Shown: in pieces, positions 1-7,230 of the stretch
Numbering within the stretch: the first letter of the stretch is position 1
How the letters are laid out: the number at the start of each line of letters is the position of its first letter
Assembly (NCBI GenBank): GCA_021792885.1
Contig: JAJYTV010000085.1
Coordinates: 1 to 7,230 of the forward strand
Direction: 5' to 3'
From: Bacillota bacterium
Lineage (GTDB): Bacteria > Bacillota > Sulfobacillia > JAJZYS01 > JAJYTV01
Length of the DNA stretch: 7,230 nucleotides
Translations under genes and position numbers: made by a program
The notes under the pieces: model-generated
The model's database searches: none
What the model saw: the letters and a program-made list of their open reading frames with translations, nothing else
What the model was told of the DNA's origin: nothing

Positions 1-2120
<2,120 letters not shown>

Positions 2121-2121
2121 C

Positions 2122-2610
2122 CTAGACGCTCGCTTCGGCTGCCTCGAGCCAGGCGCCCACGATCCGGGCCGCTCCCTCGAAGAGCAGGCGCTCCTCGGCG
2201 CCGAAGCGTGCCGGGACCGGCGCGTCGCAGTCAAGAACGCCGATCGGCTGGCTGCGCACCACGAGCGGCACGACGATCTCGGAGCGCGACGCCGCGTCGC
2301 AGGCGATGTGGTCCGGGAAGGTGAGCACGTCGTCCACCACGATCGTCTCGCCCCTGGCGAAGGATGCTCCGCAGACGCCGCGGCCCGGACCGATCCGGGT
2401 GCAGGCCGGCTTGCCCTGGAACGGGCCGAGTACGAGGTCCCGCCCGCGCTGCAGGTAGAATCCGACCCAGTTGATCCGCGGCACGTGCAACGAGAGTAGC
2501 GCGGCCGCGTTCGCAAGGCACGCGATGCCGTCCGGATCGCCTTCGACGAGCGCCTGCAGCTCCTGCAGGATCTCCTCGGGCGCGAGCGGCTCGGTCTGTT
2601 CCAGGTACAT
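2122..2610 (-). CDS. msrC: Free methionine-(R)-sulfoxide reductase (GAF domain, fRMsr)
   Basis: It reduces the R epimer of free (not protein-bound) methionine sulfoxide to methionine in the cytoplasm, using thioredoxin-type reductant. The 162-residue protein is a single GAF domain of normal family length. It has the INWVGFYL motif near 46-53, the LGPFQGKPACTRI motif near 61-73, GRGVCGAS at 77-83, and HIACDAASRSEIVVPL from 101. The three family cysteines are C70, C80 and C104; their spacing (10 and 24 residues) equals that of C84, C94 and C118 in E. coli YebR. The ATG at 2610 has a purine-rich ribosome site 10 bases upstream. The frame stays open further upstream, but that part lies over the divergent promoter and riboswitch and has no family similarity. 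The stop is one base before dnaE, so the two probably share a transcript. It is divergent from metYX, which fits a methionine-related role. Confidence 0.95.
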   Translation of the reverse strand: MYLEQTEPLAPEEILQELQALVEGDPDGIACLANAAALLSLHVPRINWVGFYLQRGRDLVLGPFQGKPACTRIGPGRGVCGASFARGETIVVDDVLTFPDHIACDAASRSEIVVPLVVRSQPIGVLDCDAPVPARFGAEERLLFEGAARIVGAWLEAAEASV

Positions 2611-2620
2611 GGCAGTCCGT

Positions 2621-2628
2621 TCCCTTCC
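2621..2628 (-). promoter_or_regulatory. Ribosome binding site of msrC
   Basis: Read on the minus strand this is GGAAGGGA, 10 bases before the ATG at 2610. It supports that start over the longer upstream reading frame. I could not identify a convincing minus-strand promoter between here and about 2750. Confidence 0.6.
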
Positions 2629-2757
2629 GAAAGCGTCCGACGACCGGGGGCATGCCGCGGCGCGGACGCCGTCGATCTCTTGCTGTGGAAATGCCCTTCT
2701 GCGCGCACCTGCGCAAACCCTGCACCGGCCCCCTCCTCGCGGGAGACCGGAATCCTC

Positions 2758-2787
2758 TTGACGCGCGCCGGGCCTCCCAGCCATAAT
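2758..2787 (+). promoter_or_regulatory. Sigma-70-type promoter for the metY-metX leader
   Basis: TTGACG at 2758-2763 (5 of 6 consensus bases) and CATAAT at 2782-2787 (5 of 6) are separated by 18 bases. This is the best promoter match in the window. Transcription would start near 2794, giving a leader of about 240 bases that contains the whole riboswitch and terminator before metY at 3035. Nothing coding is seen between the promoter and the aptamer. Confidence 0.7.
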
Positions 2788-2856
2788 GTCGCCAATACCA
2801 GCCCGAGGGGGGAGCGCCGAACCGGTCCTGAACCGATCCAAAAACAACATATCGTT

Positions 2857-2969
2857 CCCGTTATCGCGAGAGGTGGAGGGACTGGCCCGATGAAACCCGG
2901 CAACCCGGCGCGCATGGTGCGTCGAAGGTGCCAATTCCTGCAGCCCGCAGGGGCTGAGAGATAAGAGGG
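2857..2969 (+). ncRNA. SAM-I (S-box) riboswitch aptamer
   Basis: This leader RNA binds S-adenosylmethionine. The conserved core is plain: AGAGGTGGAGGGACTGGCCC from about 2870, then GATGAAACCCGGCAACC, GGTGCCAATTCCTGCAG at about 2928-2943, and GAGAGATAAGAG closing the structure. P1 pairs TTATC 2861-2865 with GATAA 2960-2964 and can extend through CCC 2857-2859 with GGG 2967-2969 across a small internal loop. P3 pairs CGCGC with GTGCG around the ATG loop near 2921-2923. P4 pairs CAGCCC 2941-2946 with GGGCTG 2951-2956 around GCAG. The GA-rich kink-turn elements of P2 are present. It precedes metY, a usual target of this class, and is followed by an intrinsic terminator. Ligand binding should therefore turn expression off. 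Confidence 0.97.
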
Positions 2970-2981
2970 TATGCGAAACGA

Positions 2982-3005
2982 ATGCGCCCTCGGGGCGCGT
3001 TTTTT
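2982..3005 (+). terminator. Intrinsic terminator of the SAM-I expression platform
   Basis: GCGCCC 2984-2989 pairs perfectly with GGGCGC 2993-2998 around a TCG loop; A2982-T3000 and T2983-G2999 can extend the stem. Six T follow at 3000-3005. A competing antiterminator is visible: GAGGG 2965-2969 can pair with CCCTC 2987-2991, using the 3' side of P1 and the 5' side of the terminator. With SAM bound, P1 holds GGG 2967-2969 and the terminator forms; without SAM the antiterminator wins. This is standard S-box logic deduced from the pairing here. Confidence 0.9.
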
Positions 3006-3020
3006 CGTTCCCGAGCACGA

Positions 3021-3026
3021 AAGGAG
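3021..3026 (+). promoter_or_regulatory. Ribosome binding site of metY
   Basis: AAGGAG lies 8 bases before the ATG at 3035, a near-perfect Shine-Dalgarno site that fixes the metY start. It lies downstream of the terminator U-tract, so control acts at transcription rather than by hiding this site. Confidence 0.85.
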
Positions 3027-3034
3027 AACCCGCA

Positions 3035-4309
3035 ATGCCGCAGCGCTTCCACACCATCGCCGTCCACGCGGGACAGTCCCCCGACCCGACCACGGGTGCC
3101 GTCGGCGTTCCGCTCTACCGCACGACCGCCTACGCCTTCCGCGACACCGCCCACGCGGCGCGCCTGTTCGCCCTTGAAGAGGTCGGCAACATCTACACCC
3201 GCATCATGAACCCGACGACGGGCGCGTTCGAGGAGCGCATCGCGGCCCTCGAGGGCGGCGTCGGCGCCCTCGCGACCTCCTCGGGGCAGGCTGCCATCAC
3301 GATGGCCCTCCTGAACATCTGCCGCAAGGGCGACACCGTCGTGTCCTCCCCGAACCTCTATGGCGGCACCTACAACCTCCTGAAGGCCACCTTCGCCCGA
3401 CTGGGCATCGACGTCCGCCTCGCAGCCGACGCGACGGCCGACGCGATCGCCGAGGCGATCGACAGCACGACCCGCGCCGTGTACCTCGAGACGATCGGCA
3501 ACCCGCGCCTCGATGTCCCCGACATCCGCGCGATCGCCGACGTCGCGCACCAGCATGGTGTCCCGCTGCTCATCGACAACACGTTCGCGACCCCTTACCT
3601 CTGCCGTCCGATCGAGCACGGCGCCGACATCGTCATCCACTCCGCGACGAAGTTCATCGGCGGGCACGGCCAGGTGATCGCCGGCGTGATCGTCGACGGC
3701 GGCCACTTCGACTGGTCGAACGGGCTCTTCCCGGAGTTCACGGAGCCCGACCCGACCTACCACGGCGTCACCTACGCCCCGACCTTCGGTGCGGCGGCCT
3801 ACATCGTGAAGGCCCGCGTCCAGCTGCTGCGCGACCTCGGAATGTGCCTCAGCCCCGCGGACGCCCACCTGCTCCTCACCGGTCTCGAGACGCTGGCGCT
3901 GCGCGTCGAGCGGCTCTCCGCCACGGCGCTAAGGGTCGCGACATGGCTCTCCAGCCAGCCGGACGTCGCCTGGGTCAACTATCCCGGCCTGCCCTCGCAC
4001 CCGCAGCACCAAAACGCCAGGCGCTACCTCTCGCACGGCAACGGCGGCATCATCACGTTCGGCCTACGCGGCGGCGCCACTGCGGGACCGCGCTTCATCG
4101 ACGCGCTTGAGCTCTTCACGCACGTCGCGAACGTCGGCGATGCGCGCTCGCTCGTCATCCACCCGGCGACCACGACCCACCAGCAGCTCACTCCGGAAGC
4201 GCGCGCGCAAGCCGGCGTGCCGGACGACCTCGTGCGCCTGTCGATCGGGCTCGAAGACGCCGAGGACCTGCAGGAGGACCTGGCCCAGGCCCTCGCCGCT
4301 GCCCGCTGA
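3035..4309 (+). CDS. metY: O-acetylhomoserine sulfhydrylase (PLP-dependent aminocarboxypropyltransferase)
   Basis: It condenses O-acylhomoserine with sulfide to give homocysteine, the direct-sulfhydrylation step of methionine synthesis, in the cytoplasm. The 424-residue protein belongs to the Cys/Met-metabolism PLP family. Visible motifs are Y54 and R56 (YTR, the phosphate clamp reaching the neighbouring subunit), SSGQAA at 82-87, LYGGTYNLL at 108-116, the cofactor aspartate D181 in DNTFATP, and the Schiff-base lysine K206 in HSATKFIGG. The stretch after K206, including FDWSNG and FPEFTEPDPTYHG, is the insertion typical of the longer MetY group, not of MetB or MetC; the length also fits MetY. 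A strong ribosome site and the SAM-I riboswitch lie directly upstream. Its TGA overlaps the metX ATG by one base, so the two form an operon. O-succinylhomoserine as substrate cannot be excluded from sequence alone. Confidence 0.95.
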   Translation: MPQRFHTIAVHAGQSPDPTTGAVGVPLYRTTAYAFRDTAHAARLFALEEVGNIYTRIMNPTTGAFEERIAALEGGVGALATSSGQAAITMALLNICRKGDTVVSSPNLYGGTYNLLKATFARLGIDVRLAADATADAIAEAIDSTTRAVYLETIGNPRLDVPDIRAIADVAHQHGVPLLIDNTFATPYLCRPIEHGADIVIHSATKFIGGHGQVIAGVIVDGGHFDWSNGLFPEFTEPDPTYHGVTYAPTFGAAAYIVKARVQLLRDLGMCLSPADAHLLLTGLETLALRVERLSATALRVATWLSSQPDVAWVNYPGLPSHPQHQNARRYLSHGNGGIITFGLRGGATAGPRFIDALELFTHVANVGDARSLVIHPATTTHQQLTPEARAQAGVPDDLVRLSIGLEDAEDLQEDLAQALAAAR

Positions 4310-5334
4310 TGCCTTCCGTGCGCATCGGGGACCTCCCGCTTCAGGCGGGGGGTACCCTGCGCGCGCCGAGGATCTCCTACGAGTCGTGGGGCACACCCTC
4401 CGAGGAGGCCGTGCTCGTCTGCCACGCCCTGACGGGCGATGCCCACGTCGCCGCCGCGGACGGGCGGCCGGGTTGGTGGGACGGCATCGTGGGACCGGGC
4501 TGCGCGATCGACACGCGGCGGCGCTACGTCATCGCGAGCAACGTGCTCGGCGGCTGCTACGGCAGCAGCGGGCCGGACGCCGCGGGGCTCGGCGAGGACG
4601 GCGCTCCCTTCCCGAGGATCTTCGTGCAGGACATGGTGGCGGCACAGAAAGCGCTCCTGCGCTCGCTCGGGGTGCGCCGCCTGCGGCTCGTCCTGGGCGG
4701 GTCCCTCGGCGGGCTGCAGGCACTCTCGTGGGCCGGGAGCGCGGATCTGCCGGTACAGCAGGTCGTGGCGATCGGCGCGAGCGACCGCCTGCCCGCGCTG
4801 CAGGTCGCGCTCTGCCACGCGCAGCACCAGGCGCTCGAGTTCGGCATCGCGTGCGGCGATCCCGACGGCGGGCTGCGCGTCGCGCGCAGCGTGGCGATGG
4901 CCACCTACCGCACGGACGGCCACTTCGCGGGGCGTTTCGGCAGGACGGCGGCGAGCCTCCCTGGCACCAGCCGCACATTCGCGCTCGAGACGTGGCTCGA
5001 CCACCATGGCGACCGCCTGGCGCGTCGCTTCAGCGCCACGAGCTACCTCGCCCTCTCGCGCGCGATGGCCGCGTTCCAGTGGGACGGCGCAGTGCGCGAT
5101 GGCAGCCGCGTCGACCTGATCGGCATCGAGGGCGACTGGCTCTTCCCGCCCGAGGACGTCGCAGAGCTCCACCGCGCCCTGCGTTCCCGCGGCGTGCCGG
5201 GCGACCACCTCGTGCTCTCGAGCGAGATCGGCCACGACGCCTTCCTCGCAGAGCAGCCCGCGACCGGGGCGCTCCTCTCGACCTTGATCGCACGCGCAGA
5301 GGGCGCCCGCCCTTCCAAGGCGTGCGCCCTCTGA
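4309..5334 (+). CDS. metX: Homoserine O-acetyltransferase (MetX, alpha/beta-hydrolase fold)
   Basis: It activates homoserine by acyl transfer from acetyl-CoA, giving the substrate of MetY. The 341-residue protein shows PGWWDGIVGPG near 54-64, SNVLGGCYGSSGP at 77-89, the nucleophile elbow GGSLGG with S132, GDWLFPP with D276, and GHDAF with H309, completing the Ser-Asp-His triad. The WWDG form of the first motif resembles acetyl-type enzymes; succinyl-type members of the family more often read WWDN, so acetyl-CoA is the likelier donor. The ATG overlaps the metY stop (TGATG), indicating translational coupling and control by the same SAM riboswitch. The length is slightly short of the usual 350-380 residues, but all catalytic parts are present. 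A stable hairpin overlaps the stop codon. Confidence 0.95.
   Translation: MPSVRIGDLPLQAGGTLRAPRISYESWGTPSEEAVLVCHALTGDAHVAAADGRPGWWDGIVGPGCAIDTRRRYVIASNVLGGCYGSSGPDAAGLGEDGAPFPRIFVQDMVAAQKALLRSLGVRRLRLVLGGSLGGLQALSWAGSADLPVQQVVAIGASDRLPALQVALCHAQHQALEFGIACGDPDGGLRVARSVAMATYRTDGHFAGRFGRTAASLPGTSRTFALETWLDHHGDRLARRFSATSYLALSRAMAAFQWDGAVRDGSRVDLIGIEGDWLFPPEDVAELHRALRSRGVPGDHLVLSSEIGHDAFLAEQPATGALLSTLIARAEGARPSKACAL
5297..5333 (+). terminator. Hairpin over the metX stop codon, candidate 3' end of the metYX transcript
   Basis: CAGAGGGCGC 5297-5306 pairs perfectly with GCGCCCTCTG 5324-5333 (10 pairs). CGCC 5308-5311 can pair with GGCG 5319-5322 inside the loop. It sits at the convergent junction of metX and the DUF1540 gene. 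There is no T-tract on either strand, so it is not a classical intrinsic terminator; it could act as a transcript-end stabiliser or a weak terminator. Confidence 0.35.
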
Positions 5335-5353
5335 CGGTCATCGGCTGGGCAGG

Positions 5354-5578
5354 CTACTTTCCGGGCCGGAACGTCTTGCAGCACGTCTCCTGACACGACT
5401 TCACGGGGGTCTCTCCGACCTCCTCGAGGACGGTGGAGAGATGCTGCACGTCTACCTCACCCGGATACCGCTGGCCGACCATGTCGTTCGTCACCAAGAT
5501 CTCCTTGGCGTCGCAGACATTGCCACCGCGCCAGTAGTAGCAGTTGTCGACCGTGCAACGGACCGTCACCTGCTGCAA
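5354..5578 (-). CDS. Small cysteine-rich DUF1540 protein
   Basis: This is a 74-residue protein of unknown function. The N-terminal half matches the DUF1540 pattern: VRCTVDNCYYW with C8 and C13, then GGNVCDAKEILV with C22. The C-terminal half ends with CQETCCKTF, holding C62, C66 and C67, like the T-C-x-T-F end of the family. Six cysteines in 74 residues suggest metal binding, but no metal or partner is known to me. No signal peptide or membrane segment is seen. The start is TTG at 5578, 9 bases after a perfect AGGAGG; another in-frame TTG at 5584 is only 3 bases from that site. It is convergent with metX (19-base gap) and divergent from the ROK gene (111-base gap). The middle, about 30-58, is longer than in minimal family members. 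Confidence 0.82.
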   Translation of the reverse strand: MQQVTVRCTVDNCYYWRGGNVCDAKEILVTNDMVGQRYPGEVDVQHLSTVLEEVGETPVKSCQETCCKTFRPGK

Positions 5579-5587
5579 AGCCAATCC

Positions 5588-5593
5588 CCTCCT
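5588..5593 (-). promoter_or_regulatory. Ribosome binding site deciding the DUF1540 start
   Basis: On the minus strand this reads AGGAGG. It is 9 bases from TTG 5578 and 3 bases from TTG 5584, and no ATG is available nearby, so a TTG start at 5578 is preferred. Confidence 0.7.
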
Positions 5594-5676
5594 CGCGCCT
5601 AGCGTTGCCCATGCAGGGCGAGCCGACGCGCGGCAGCAGGGATGGTCCGCGGAGTAGGCGAAGGCTCCGGCGCCGA

Positions 5677-5681
5677 GGAGG
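5677..5681 (+). promoter_or_regulatory. Ribosome binding site deciding the ROK gene start
   Basis: GGAGG (within GAGGAGG 5675-5681) lies 8 bases before TTG 5690. That start puts DVGGTK at residues 6-11, as usual in this family. The in-frame ATG at 5642 has only a weak purine stretch before it and would add 16 residues with no family counterpart. Confidence 0.65.
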
Positions 5682-5689
5682 TCTTGCTG

Positions 5690-6583
5690 TTGGAATACGC
5701 AGTGGACGTAGGCGGGACCAAGATCGCCTACGCGATCGTAGACAAGGCGCGCATCCTGGCCGAAGATTCCGTCGCGACCGACGGCCTGCCTCCCGAGGAG
5801 CGGCTGCCCGCGGTCGGAAAGACGCTGCGCGCCCTCGCGAAGGACCGCGGCGTGCGGCCCTTCTGCGCAGGGCTCTCTCTGCCGGGGCCAATCGCCCACG
5901 GTGCGCTCTTGCATGCCCCGAACCTGCATGGGGCCTGGGTCGGTCGCAGCATCAGCGAGTTCTTCTCGATGCTGGATCTCGGCGTGCCAGGCGCTGCGCA
6001 GCGGGACGCGCTGCTTGGCGGTCTCGGCGAATACGCCGCAGGCGCTGGACAAGGGCTCCAGAGCTTCGCCTACCTGACGCTCGGCACGGGCGTCGGCGGG
6101 GCGCTGATCGTGGAAGGCCATCTCCTGTTGGGGGCGGACGGCGCAGCCGGCGAGATCGGCCACTTGACCGCCGAACCCCGCGGGCCCGTGTGCGGGTGCG
6201 GGCGGCGCGGCTGCGTCGAGGCGATCGCATCGGGAACCGCGATCGCGAAGATTTATACCGCGGAGACCGGCGAAGAGGTGCACGGCGCCGAGATTGCCAG
6301 GCGCGCGAGGAGCGGCGAGCGCGCGGCGAAGAAGGTCTTCGCGCGTGCCGGAATCGCGCTCGGGATCGCCTGCGCCGCCTGGGCCCAGGTCGCGAACCCA
6401 CAGGCGGTGATCTGCGGCGGCTCGCTCGCCCAGTCGCTCGACCTCCTCCTGCCCACCCTCGAGCGCACGCTCCACCGTCGCGCCTGGGAGGCGAACCTGC
6501 CGCTCCCGATCCTGCCGGCACAGCTCGGCGGTCCGGCGCCGCTGGTGGGCGCAGCCCACTACGCACGCCAGAGCGCGCGCTAG
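5690..6583 (+). CDS. ROK-family protein, sugar-kinase-like
   Basis: ROK proteins are ATP-dependent sugar kinases or sugar-responsive regulators. This one is 297 residues, the normal kinase length, with no N-terminal DNA-binding domain, so a cytoplasmic kinase is the likelier role. In order: phosphate-1 loop DVGGTK 6-11, SLPGP 63-67, APNLHG 76-81, phosphate-2 loop LGTGVGG 131-137, GEIGH with E155 and H158, the zinc motif CGCGRRGC with C168, C170 and C175, and E177 after it. The usual ENDAN sugar and catalytic motif reads QRDAL at 104-108. D106 aligns with the catalytic base and GE 113-114 is kept, but both asparagines are replaced (R105, L108). The substrate may therefore differ from glucose, or activity may be altered. 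Translation probably starts at TTG 5690; ATG 5642 is the alternative. The substrate cannot be named. Confidence 0.88.
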   Translation: MEYAVDVGGTKIAYAIVDKARILAEDSVATDGLPPEERLPAVGKTLRALAKDRGVRPFCAGLSLPGPIAHGALLHAPNLHGAWVGRSISEFFSMLDLGVPGAAQRDALLGGLGEYAAGAGQGLQSFAYLTLGTGVGGALIVEGHLLLGADGAAGEIGHLTAEPRGPVCGCGRRGCVEAIASGTAIAKIYTAETGEEVHGAEIARRARSGERAAKKVFARAGIALGIACAAWAQVANPQAVICGGSLAQSLDLLLPTLERTLHRRAWEANLPLPILPAQLGGPAPLVGAAHYARQSAR

Positions 6584-6598
6584 GTTGTCCTGCGGCCC

Positions 6599-6613
6599 GC
6601 GCGCCTGGCGCGC
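6599..6613 (+). repeat. Inverted repeat just after the ROK gene
   Basis: GCGCGC 6599-6604 and GCGCGC 6608-6613 form a 6-pair stem around CTG, starting 16 bases after the ROK stop. There is no T-tract. It may contribute to transcript ending or may simply reflect base composition. Confidence 0.3.
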
Positions 6614-6706
6614 AGCGGTGGTCAGACCATATGCAGGGTGATCGCGCCCAGAATGGCACCGGGAGGGGCGAACGCTGCCGCTGCGGACATGCCCATCCGC
6701 GTTCTT

Positions 6707-6736
6707 CCGGCGGCGCCCTGGCGCGGGCGCCGCCGG
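6707..6736 (+). terminator. Strong 12-pair GC hairpin between the ROK and response regulator genes
   Basis: CCGGCGGCGCCC 6707-6718 pairs perfectly with GGGCGCCGCCGG 6725-6736 around TGGCGC. A second hairpin, GGGCAG 6735-6740 with CTGCCC 6746-6751 around GGATG, overlaps its foot by two bases, so the two may compete. No T-tract follows on either strand. The 224 bases between the genes (6584-6807) otherwise show no recognisable gene or promoter. It is a candidate U-less terminator or a leader structure of the downstream gene. Confidence 0.35.
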
Positions 6737-6807
6737 GCAGGGATGCTGCCCGCATGGGGCGAACTACCCTAGAAACCGGCTGCGTCGCAGCGAAGCGAGG
6801 TCCGACG

Positions 6808-7230
6808 ATGTCCACACAGACGTCCCGCATCCTGCTGATCGAGGACGATGCCGCCGTTGCGCGACTGGTCGAGATCGAACTGCGCCACGCCGGCTTCACC
6901 GTCGACCACCAGGTCACAGGCCAGGACGGACTGCACGACGCTGCCAGCGGCGCCTACGAGGCGGTGATCCTCGACCTCTCGCTGCCCGACATCGACGGCA
7001 TCGAGGTGTGCCGTGCACTGCGCGCCCTCTCGGCGGTCCCCATCCTGATCCTCACGGCCCGCGGCAGCCTGCCGGAGCGCGTTGAAGGCCTCGACGCCGG
7101 AGCGGACGACTACCTTGTGAAACCTTTCGCCCCCGCGGAACTGGTCGCCCGCCTGCGCGCGCTCCTGCGCCGCAGCCGGCCGGGTGCGGATGCGCCGCCC
7201 CAGGCCGTCGTCGACGTCGCCGCCCTGCAT
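6808..7230 (+). CDS. Two-component response regulator, receiver domain (3' end outside window)
   Basis: It receives a phosphoryl group from a partner histidine kinase and probably controls transcription. The 141 visible residues hold a complete receiver domain: acidic residues E12, D13 and D14 (LLIEDD), phosphoacceptor D56 in VILDLSLPDIDG, switch T83 in LILTAR, and K105 in DDYLVKPF. The ARLRALLRR stretch from about 114 is the alpha-5 helix and linker typical of OmpR/PhoB-type regulators, whose winged-helix output domain would follow beyond the right edge; that class assignment is inferred. The ATG at 6808 has GAGG 6797-6800 seven bases before it. Upstream is a hairpin-rich gap and a 13-base palindrome at 6779-6791. 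The partner kinase is not in the window. Confidence 0.93.
   Translation, partial: MSTQTSRILLIEDDAAVARLVEIELRHAGFTVDHQVTGQDGLHDAASGAYEAVILDLSLPDIDGIEVCRALRALSAVPILILTARGSLPERVEGLDAGADDYLVKPFAPAELVARLRALLRRSRPGADAPPQAVVDVAALH

Noticed and set aside
2611..3093. N-terminal extension of msrC to 323 residues
   Set aside because: The frame is open but crosses the divergent promoter, riboswitch and terminator and shows no family similarity. The 162-residue form is the normal family length and has a ribosome site.
2861..3868. Minus-strand open frame opposite metY
   Set aside because: It is antisense to metY and the riboswitch, with shadow-like composition and no recognisable motif.
4024..5235. Minus-strand open frame opposite metX and the metY end
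   Set aside because: It spans two real genes in antisense and has no family motif.
5359..5371. Palindrome TTCCGG-G-CCGGAA near the DUF1540 gene end
   Set aside because: It lies inside the coding sequence, the single-base centre is too small for an RNA loop, and GC-rich codons explain it.
4107..5393. Plus-strand alternative frame across metX
   Set aside because: It is Arg/Pro/Ala-rich out-of-frame reading; metX in its own frame has a full catalytic triad.
5579..6559. Long upstream extension of the DUF1540 frame (to 401 residues)
   Set aside because: The extra part is antisense to the ROK gene. The AGGAGG site and the DUF1540 domain mark the true start near 5578.
5952..6917. Minus-strand frame opposite the ROK gene and intergenic region
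   Set aside because: Low-complexity Arg/Pro/Ser composition and antisense to two real genes.
6769..7230. Minus-strand open frame opposite the response regulator
   Set aside because: The plus strand encodes a textbook receiver domain; the antisense reading has no motif.

Overview
This window comes from a high-GC bacterial chromosome. Gene content and signals (SAM-I riboswitch with an intrinsic terminator, direct-sulfhydrylation methionine genes metY-metX, a DUF1540 protein, a DnaE with an intact PHP metal site) fit a deep-branching, possibly deltaproteobacteria-like, Gram-negative lineage. That placement is inference; no marker here fixes the taxon.

Layout. (1) Positions 1-2120, minus strand: the first 706 codons of dnaE, the replicative DNA polymerase III alpha subunit, running off the left edge. 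(2) 2122-2610, minus: msrC, a GAF-type free methionine-(R)-sulfoxide reductase, ending one base before the dnaE ATG, so the two are probably co-transcribed. (3) 2611-3034: a 424-base divergent control region. It holds the msrC ribosome site, a near-consensus sigma-70 promoter reading right, a SAM-I riboswitch, a Rho-independent terminator and a strong metY ribosome site. (4) 3035-5334, plus: metY and metX with a one-base overlap, making homocysteine from homoserine, an acyl donor and sulfide. (5) 5354-5578, minus: a 74-residue cysteine-rich DUF1540 protein convergent with metX. (6) 5690-6583, plus: a ROK-family sugar-kinase-like protein with altered substrate-motif residues. (7) 6584-6807: an intergenic stretch rich in GC hairpins. 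(8) 6808-7230, plus: the receiver domain of a response regulator, probably OmpR type, cut by the right edge.

The coherent theme is methionine. When SAM is plentiful the riboswitch should fold, free the terminator and stop metYX transcription. msrC, reading the other way from the same region, would recover oxidised free methionine. The remaining genes (DUF1540, ROK, response regulator) show no clear link to that pathway. I saw no mobile element, CRISPR array, tRNA or rRNA. No wholly new multi-gene system is evident; the items most worth a second look are the riboswitch circuit, the PHP site of DnaE, the DUF1540 protein and the atypical ROK protein.
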